Assembly (NCBI RefSeq): GCF_905475395.1
Contig: NC_058338.1
Coordinates: 9,438,935-9,502,934, forward strand
Direction: 5' to 3'
DNA: 64,000 nucleotides
Origin: Chrysoperla carnea
Lineage: Eukaryota; Arthropoda; Insecta; Neuroptera; Chrysopidae
Shown here: positions 56,643-64,000 of the stretch, one piece after another
Position numbering within the stretch: the first letter of the stretch is position 1
Layout: every line of letters begins with the position of its first letter
Notes under the pieces: generated by a model
What the model was told of the DNA's origin: nothing
Databases searched by the model: none
What the model saw: the letters and a program-made list of their open reading frames with translations, nothing else
Position numbers and translations under genes: made by a program

Positions 56643-59590
56643 AATTGTACAAAATTCGTTTACGGAGTCATTTCTATGCCAATTTAATGTAGTTACAAAA
56701 AAATTTCATCATTTTCGCGAAGAAACTTAACAAAATGTACCTACTATTCATTTACACAATGTTTATCAACAAAAGATCAATAATTAAGGAAGTGGGATCG
56801 TGAACACCATTATTTCCAGAGCTTTAAGCAAAATTAAATTGATTTAACAGAATTAGATTTTAATTTTTGACAAATTTTTAAATAACAAATCATCTTGATA
56901 AAATTTTGTTTATCTTGTGTTAATTTTTACAAAAAATGTAACAATGGGAAATTTATAGCTGTGTTAAATTAACATAAATTTCATCTCATTTTAAATTTTA
57001 TGAAAATTACCTTTTAGTTTGGTTATAAATAATTTAATTCCCTAGCATAATTTTATATAATGACAATAATATATTCCATTTTGATTTAGGCATTTCAAAA
57101 AACTTTCTGAGGAAGAAAAATTAATAAATTTTTTAAATTTATTGATTTGCAATTTCAAGCAACAAGATGAGAAATTTAAAATTTGTTCTTCTTGAAAAGT
57201 TTGGATAAATTAAAATGGATCAATAAAATGCCTTTTACGATCGAATTCATTTTACGATCTCCATTTTCTCACTGTAGAATTATTTATAACCAAGATAGAT
57301 TTTAACTGATAGCTAATTTTTCAAAATTTTAAAAAGGGATAGTTTTATGGGTTAATTAATGCATTTAGTTACATTGGCAACGATTTGATTATCAACGTTG
57401 CTTTGTTCCATCTCTCTCACTTCAGGCAGCTTACCTATTTAAGTTATTTTTAAGGAAATAAAAAAGGAAAAGAAAAGGAATAATAATCATTGTCGATTAT
57501 TTTATATAATCACATCGTATAAATCATACTTGTTTTGAAATTTTGATTTATGCCTCATTTCTTCCTTTTCTAATATCTTTCTATAAAAAGAATTTTAGTT
57601 GTAGTGATATTAGGCCTAAACCAAATTTTTGACAGTAGTACATTCAAGTAAATTTGTTGTATGCCTGGTTTTTTTTTTATCTTCAATCAAATTTAATTAA
57701 ACGATAAACCAAAACCATGCTATCTCATGCTATCAATTTATTTGTAGAAGTAACAATTGCAACTAAGGTACTAACTAGTTTGTTAGTAACCGATAGAAGC
57801 TAGGCCAGATAATATGTGCAATTTAAAAATTTTTAATCTGTTAATTATTGGCAAGATTTAATTTACAACACTTTTACCATGATTATACGAACTCATACAA
57901 ATCGAAAGACACAAGAGTCATTAAAACAGAGTTTAGTTAATGTTGTCAATAGCCTTTTTTTATTCGATTTAGTGTAGCAAGTATAAAATTAATACATATT
58001 ATTCTTGTTATTGGTAAATTTTGTAATGTTTTTGTTAAACTTGATTTTTATGATTACAAAATTCTTATACTGCTCGTTCGATTCCCCTTTCGCATAGTAC
58101 AGTCAGTGAGTGTGAGATAGTACATACATATGTATACATTAAGCAAGGTGTATAAGAAAGATTGGGGATTTTGTGTTGGATACAGTAATTATTACTTGAT
58201 ACTGAAGTATCTACTATGCGAAATGGTGAATCGAAATTTTGTTCATACAATTCAAAAATATTTTTTGAATCTCTCAATTAAAATTCGCTATGGACAAATG
58301 ATTTTCGTTATTAAGGCAGAGCAAAAAATTGAGACGTTGCTTGATGAGGTGACGCTATTGTTATATATGGAGGTCAATGATTCAGTAGCAACGCAGGTTA
58401 AATCAACTGAACGCAGCTAAAGCGAACGTTCAGATATAGTTGATCACTATTTCCATTTATTATTATAGTTTCTAAGAATCCATGAATGAGAATGGTGATA
58501 AACTGTGTTTCAACTTTAATTTAACCTGCGTGATATAAAAAGACACCGCCTTATTTTTTTAAAAGCACAAATAAAATGTAGAAGGTCTTTCAAATTTTCG
58601 GAAAGCTGGTAAAAGATTCACCTTAATATACTGATCAAAATTGTTGAACTTTTAGATCAGTATGTTAAGAAAGATCTTTAACCAAATTTTCATAAAATTT
58701 AACCCTTTCGCAATTGGCTTTAAACAAAACATAATTATTTCGTTTTTTTCTCACCAAAACTATACTTAAGCTATATTTAAAAAAAATAATTAGAATCACG
58801 TTTTCCTTTTTTTTAATAAAATTGACTAGTTTATAGCTCTTAAATTTTTACCCAAAGTTAAATAAAAATTTTTTACAGGTGTTTGTTATATAATTTTTAT
58901 TAGAATAATTATTAACTATTGTGTTCGTATCGTATGAAATTCTTATGGGATTTGTATTTTGTTGAAATTGAGATCGTAGTGTTTTTGTAAATAAATATAA
59001 AAAACTTAATTAGTAAAACCTTTTTTTTTTATTTTACATAATATGAATTTATTAAATGTATGATGGCTAATTAAGTTTGTTATATAATAGCCAGTATATA
59101 TATTATATATATATATATAGTTATATAATAGGTTGTAATTATGATTATATATATTTTGTTTTAAATAAAAATTTATATTTGTATATATTTATATAATATT
59201 ATAATTTAAAAAAATGTATGATTGTATTAAGTAATATCTTCATATTATACTTGAATGAATTTATCTATGAATTAATTTTTATTATCTATCAATTTATTAT
59301 TAGTTAATTTGAATGATGGATGTTTGTAAAATTAAATTCAATATAATTCATTAATTATATTTGTTAAGCTGGTAAATATTGTAATGTTTAAATATATTTC
59401 AAATAAATACCATTTAAATATTTTTTATCATTTGTTTTATTTATTCAATGAGTCTAAATATTATACAGGTTATTCTATAATTGATAGTAGAAGAGTATAC
59501 TACTAAATTAAGCTTATCAAGACATGAAAAAGCTTTTTTATACATAAGTAAGTATTATATAAGGTAAGTATTAAGTTAATTATACACTTA
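56643..59590. other. 3' flank of the THAP gene and spacer
   Basis: It probably includes the 3' UTR; several AATAAA strings are present and none can be chosen. A 96-codon frame at 58130-58420 has no motif and no supporting splice sites. An (AT)n run lies at about 59095-59125. Confidence 0.45.
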
Positions 59591-59734
59591 GCAATTACCT
59601 GGGTGTCTGTGTGGATATAACACTTGCCTCTGAAACTCAGGTACACTGGGTCGTATCCTGATGGGGTTAACATTTTTACTTTTAAATTATTCCTGGTGTT
59701 AAAAATTTTCCACTTTTTTTATAGTTTAAATTAT

Positions 59735-60026
59735 CATAATCAAGCCATTTTGTACACATTTTTAATATTTTGTAATAAGAAAACATGATTTTAAAGAGGG
59801 AGATATATTTATGATTATTTAAATTCCCACCCCCTGACAGTATAGTAATTTATGACATATGTATAACTCGCGTTATTTATAGCAAGAGGGCGAGGTATAC
59901 ATATGTCATAAATTACTATACTGTCAGGGGGTGGGAATTTAAATAATCATAAATATATCTCCCTCTTTAAAATCATGTTTTCTTATTACAAAATATTAAA
60001 AATGTGTACAAAATGGCTTGATTATG
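59735..60026. repeat. Perfect palindrome, 131-bp arms with a 30-bp loop
   Basis: The arm 59735-59865 is the exact reverse complement of 59896-60026, read base by base. The arm contains GAGGGAGATATATTTATG and CCACCCCCTGACAG. Identical arms mean a very recent origin, active homogenisation, or an assembly artefact. Confidence 0.9.
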
Positions 60027-60880
60027 CTAAAATATAAAACTTTTTAATGGGAGAACATGTCATATAGTTTACCTCACTCATATTTTCCTATTACAAAATA
60101 TTAAAATTTTTATTTATAAAATTAAAAAATCACACGTTAAGACTAAAATATGAAATTTTGTAACAGGAGAACATGTTATATGTTTTTTTTCCATTTTATA
60201 ACATATTCGCCAATTACAAAATATTAAAAAAAAATACTTATTTTTGCAGCTCCGCGATCTTAGCACCTCATGTGCGGAATTTCGATTGACCAATTATGCT
60301 ATCTGAAAGGTCAGAAATTGGTCATAAAAAGTCAGTTGGTCTCATTAATTGGTCAGCATCAGAAAATTTTTTATTAAAGATTGAAAAAACTCCACCTATG
60401 CGCGATCGGGAAGCATTCGCTGATAATTGGTCAGCTAATATAAATAATTGGTCAGTTTAAGTTTATATTCAAAAAATAATATAATTTCGAAAAAATTTTC
60501 AATTTTTTCAACATTTGTACTAGGAGAACATAAGTGGGAATTAGTAGTTCCTGATAAGGAAAAAGTTGAGTAAGTGTTTTCACCCCGAAAGTCTAAAATT
60601 TTATTTTGGCAGAAAGTTATTGGTCTGCCCACTAGAGGTCACACTCACCAAACACGAGTGTGCAGACCACTAACTTTCTGACTTACGAGGTGACAACAAT
60701 TACCTTCCTATCAGGTACTACTTATTCTGTCCGTCCTTGATGTTCTCCTAGTAGAAATGTGAAAAAAATTGAAGTTTTTGAACGAAAAAAAACTAATTTT
60801 TTCATCATTTACTAGGCAAACATGCTGTGGTGGAAATTTGAAAAAAAATGAAAATAAAATTTTTTTTAATATATGTCCCC

Positions 60881-60952
60881 TCCTAGTTTCGAACCAAGGA
60901 ACTATTTATTCGAAGCCAGATACGCTAACCATTATACCATTAGGGCTCTGTT
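60881..60952 (-). other. tRNA-like module (internal, copy 2)
   Basis: Same A-box-like and B-box-like strings as 27852-27920, with few differences. Confidence 0.5.
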
Positions 60953-62162
60953 ATTCGTATTAATAAATAATTATATTCATATTTTCGACTTTCTTAAATT
61001 ATAACAAAAAGTAAAACTCATTTTCGGAAAATTTTGAGTAGTATTATTACAAAAACAAAATGGCAAACGAAGTTTGAAATACTTACCTATCGTGAAGTTC
61101 GAAATACTCACCTATTTTTAACTGAAATAATATTGTATAGCTACAGAGAGATGGGGAAAAATAAAATAAAAACAGGGTTTGAGTTTTCAACTTTATTTAA
61201 ATAAAATCAAAATACATAAAAACTATTTACGAATTACTTGCACATAATTCCATATAATTAATTTCATCTTAAAAAAATTTTTTTGCATCAACTTTTTTTT
61301 TACAAACCAAATACCACACAAAAATAAAATGAAAATCCAAAAAGAATATTACGTATTTAGAATCCAACTTCTTTATCTCACCTATATTTTATAAGAATTT
61401 GTTTGTACCTTTACTAAAAAAAAATTAATTAGTTAATTAATAATTTTGTTCTGAAAGGAAAAATGGGATAGAATAAAATAAAACAAAATTTAAAATATAT
61501 AACGATATTTATTTATTTATATTAATTTGAAAACGTTATCCCGAAAATTGATTTTTTACTATATAAAATAACCATTATTATTCATTCAAATTTTATTAAA
61601 AAATGACTGACCAATTATTTATATTAGCTGACCAATTATCAGCGAATGCTTCCCGATCGCGCATAGGTGGAGTTTTTTATTTTTTCTGCGAATGAGGTGC
61701 TAAACTTATTAATTGACCTTGAAAAACTGTAATCTTTAATAAAAAATTTTCTGATGCTGACCAATTAATGAGACCAACTGACCTTTTATGACCAATTTCT
61801 GACCTTTCAGATGGTATAATTGGTCAATCGAAATTCCGCACATGAGGTGCTAAGATCGCGGAGCTTAGTTTTGCTTGTTGTTTTGTTGTACATGCTAAAA
61901 TTTATTCATGTTAAATGAAATTTTATAAGATTTTTTAATAGGAGAACATGTTATTTCACAAAAAGAAAAAATTAATTATCTTACTCCCACTTTCCTACCT
62001 GTGTCATAAATCACTCTTCTGTCAGGGGGCGGGAATTAAATTAACATAAAATATACCTCGCTCTCTTACTTATCTGTCGCTTTTGGTTCTCATAACAATT
62101 ATCTAAAAAATTGACTTTATCTCGGCATAATAATTAAGTTACTTTAAAATTAATCAATGGAG

Positions 62163-62231
62163 CAATGTTAGATACGAACCGAGGTCCTCTGTAACTTGAG
62201 GCTACTAGGCTATCCACTACTCCACCTTCGA
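62163..62231 (-). other. tRNA-like module (terminal, copy 2)
   Basis: On the minus strand it reads GGTGGAGTAGTGGATAGCCT and later GGTTCGTATCT, aligned with the module at 26821-26890. Confidence 0.5.
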
Positions 62232-62658
62232 CATATTATACTATCAATAATGTAATTAATATATATACCTTTTACTATTTTTTTTTCAATTAACTTGTTT
62301 TCTTAAACTTAATATTTATTTTTCTTTTACTGAAGAATTAGCAAAGAAAGTTGATAAAATTAATTTTAGCCCAGCCAACTTGAGGCTATTTTTCTTCTCA
62401 CGACAGGATGAACTTATAGCTGTCGGCTATGACATATATTTTACCATTAATATTGCAGTATTGCTTTTAATCGTGTATCGACACCAATATTTCTAAATTA
62501 CTTACTACTTGACAAAATTATTGTCTTAATATGTCATAATCCTCACGTGACGGGCACCATTAGTTTGACAAACTCGGACGTACACTTTTTCATACACGGA
62601 GATTTCTCCTTAGCTCTACCCTCCATAGTGACTTTAAAAATCTTTGAACATAGAAAAA

Positions 62659-64000
62659 ATGGCTAAGAATTCAGTTCATAATGTAAATAATCGTGTATTA
62701 ATCAACGAAGAAAATATTAAAGTCGAACAAAAATTAAATACAGAAATTATTATTAAAAAAGAAATATTTAACGAAAGTGCAGATTCAATGGAATGTGAAC
62801 ACATTGAAGAAGGAAATTCAACAACGGAACATGAAACAATTAAAAACGAAATACTAGAAGAAAATCAAAGAATCAAACATGAAAAAATATTTATAAAAGA
62901 AGAGTTTGTAATGGATAAATATGAAAATATTAAAAGTGAACAATTCAACACTGAATTTATAATTAAAGAAGAAATATTTGATAATGAACAAGTTTACGAA
63001 CATCAATCAACTTATAACGAAGATAAACAATTTTCATGTGACGAGTGTACCAAAACATTTAGCAGGAAAAGTGTTTTAATTCAGCATAAACAAACGCATA
63101 CGGGAGAAAAACATTTTTCATGTGACGCTTGTGATAAAACGTTTACCTTTAAACAGAGTTTAATTCGACATCAAGTAATTCATAGTGGAGAAAAACCATT
63201 TTCATGTGAAATTTGTAATAAAACGTTTACACAACGAAGTAATTTAAATATTCATCAACGAATTCATACCGGAGAGAAACGATTCTGGTGTAAAATTTGT
63301 AATAAAACATTTACACAGAAAAATGATTTAGTTAAACATCAACGAACACATACAGGAGAAAAACCATTTTCATGTGAAATTTGTAATAACACATTTAGTC
63401 AGAAATGTAGTTTAAATTTACATAAACTAACTCATACCGGAGAAAAACCGTTTACATGTGAAATTTGTAATAAAGCATTTACAAGGAAAAGTAATTTAGA
63501 TTTACATAAACGAACACATACAGGAGAAAAACCATTTTCATGTGAAATATGTAATAAAACATGTTCTTTTAAACATGCGTTAATTAAACATAAAAAAACT
63601 CATAGCGGAGAAAAACCTTATTCTTGTGAAGCTTGTAATAAAACATTTAGTCAGCAATCTTATTTAAATTTGCATAAAAGAATTCATACCGGAGAAAAAC
63701 CGTTTACATGTGAAGTTTGTAATAAAGCATTTACTAGGAAAACCAATTTAGATTTACATAAACGAACTCATATAGAAGAAAAACCATTTTCATGTGAAAT
63801 ATGTAATAAAACATGTTCTTTTAAACATGCGTTAATTAAACATAAAAAAACTCATAGCGGAGAAAAACCTTATTCTTGTGAAGCTTGTAATAAAACATTT
63901 AGTCAGCAATCTTATTTAAATTTGCATAAAAGAATTCATACCGGAGAAAAACCGTTTACATGTGAAGTTTGTAATAAAGCATTTACTAGGAAAACCAATT
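62659..64000 (+). CDS. C2H2 zinc-finger protein with acidic N terminus, 3' end outside the window
   Basis: The frame opens at ATG 62659 and is still open at the window edge, giving 447 residues so far. Residues 1 to about 122 are acidic and carry several psi-K-x-E motifs in related phrases (IIIKKEIFNE, IFIKEEF, FIIKEEIFDNE), which look like an internally repeated SUMO-site region. No ZAD, THAP or BTB domain is present. Eleven complete C2H2 fingers and part of a twelfth follow, with TGEKP or SGEKP linkers. Fingers 10 to 12 repeat fingers 7 to 9 exactly at DNA level. Finger 9 is followed by an unusual IEEKP linker. Fingers 7 and 10 have Cys in place of the usual Phe (NKTCSF). The role is probably nuclear DNA binding; the target is unknown. 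Confidence 0.85.
   Translation, partial: MAKNSVHNVNNRVLINEENIKVEQKLNTEIIIKKEIFNESADSMECEHIEEGNSTTEHETIKNEILEENQRIKHEKIFIKEEFVMDKYENIKSEQFNTEFIIKEEIFDNEQVYEHQSTYNEDKQFSCDECTKTFSRKSVLIQHKQTHTGEKHFSCDACDKTFTFKQSLIRHQVIHSGEKPFSCEICNKTFTQRSNLNIHQRIHTGEKRFWCKICNKTFTQKNDLVKHQRTHTGEKPFSCEICNNTFSQKCSLNLHKLTHTGEKPFTCEICNKAFTRKSNLDLHKRTHTGEKPFSCEICNKTCSFKHALIKHKKTHSGEKPYSCEACNKTFSQQSYLNLHKRIHTGEKPFTCEVCNKAFTRKTNLDLHKRTHIEEKPFSCEICNKTCSFKHALIKHKKTHSGEKPYSCEACNKTFSQQSYLNLHKRIHTGEKPFTCEVCNKAFTRKTN

Larger units (their letters stand above)
59601..62231. mobile_element. Inverted-repeat element with tRNA-like ends and TTGGTCA arrays (copy 2)
   Basis: Tracts dense in TTGGTCA form inverted arms at about 60248-60470 and 61600-61866. 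Outside them, on both sides, lie phrases with CCCCTGACAG and, at the outer ends, tRNA-like modules (59601-59670 plus, 62163-62231 minus). The centre, 60470-61590, matches copy 1 at 27400-28545. No transposase is seen. The left flank also contains the perfect palindrome at 59735-60026. Confidence 0.6.

Noticed and set aside
58130-58420. 96-codon plus-strand frame downstream of the THAP gene
   Set aside because: No domain, no signal peptide, AT-rich codon use and no splice support; lengths like this arise by chance here.
1-64000. Retrovirus-like, LTR or Polinton-type elements
   Set aside because: I saw no long direct terminal repeats around a coding region and no reverse transcriptase, integrase, capsid or envelope motifs.

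Overview
The window is nuclear DNA from an AT-rich insect genome. The main evidence is a cluster of zinc-finger genes that start with a ZAD (zinc-finger-associated domain), an arthropod and mostly insect domain. All genes have short GT-AG introns and the introns are packed with small DNA transposons. I cannot name the species. I recognised no rRNA, functional tRNA, CRISPR array or prokaryotic gene, and no retrovirus-like or LTR element.

Layout. (1) 1.1-4.4 kb, minus strand: a BTB-BACK-PHR protein (BTBD3/BTBD6-like), with a possible separated last exon. (2) 6.1-48.6 kb: six paralogous ZAD-C2H2 genes. Two are on the plus strand (6119-10830, 13356-18253) and four on the minus strand (19975-25764, 28704-35982, 38430-42723, 43768-48601). 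Each codes for a ZAD, an acidic linker and 11 fingers (15 in the last), and ends in a shared tail containing YPF. Intron phases are conserved through the set, and I could assemble every gene into an unbroken spliced frame (518, 535, 530/529, 537, 546 and 698 aa). (3) 52.0-56.6 kb, plus strand: a 1537-aa protein with a THAP domain, 35 C2H2 fingers and a duplicated Cys-rich module. (4) 62.66 kb to the window end, plus strand: another C2H2 gene with an acidic, SUMO-motif-rich N terminus, cut by the window edge.

The ZAD genes look like a tandem array that is still diversifying. One gene is a mosaic of its neighbours. One carries two interchangeable exons that can only be used one at a time by reading-frame logic. 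One has a duplicated finger block and one has lost an intron. ZAD proteins generally dimerise through the ZAD and bind DNA with their fingers, so the array probably encodes a set of related chromatin-binding proteins; targets cannot be read from the sequence.

Mobile DNA fills the introns and spacers: a DINE-1/HINE-like family with a (GTCY)n tract and 3' hairpin (ten copies or fragments), a hAT-type MITE with 8-bp target duplications, several TA-target MITE families, a hAT transposase C-terminal remnant, a 2.3-kb foldback-like element, a family with terminal tRNA-like modules and a dense TTGGTCA motif array, and a palindrome with perfect 131-bp arms.
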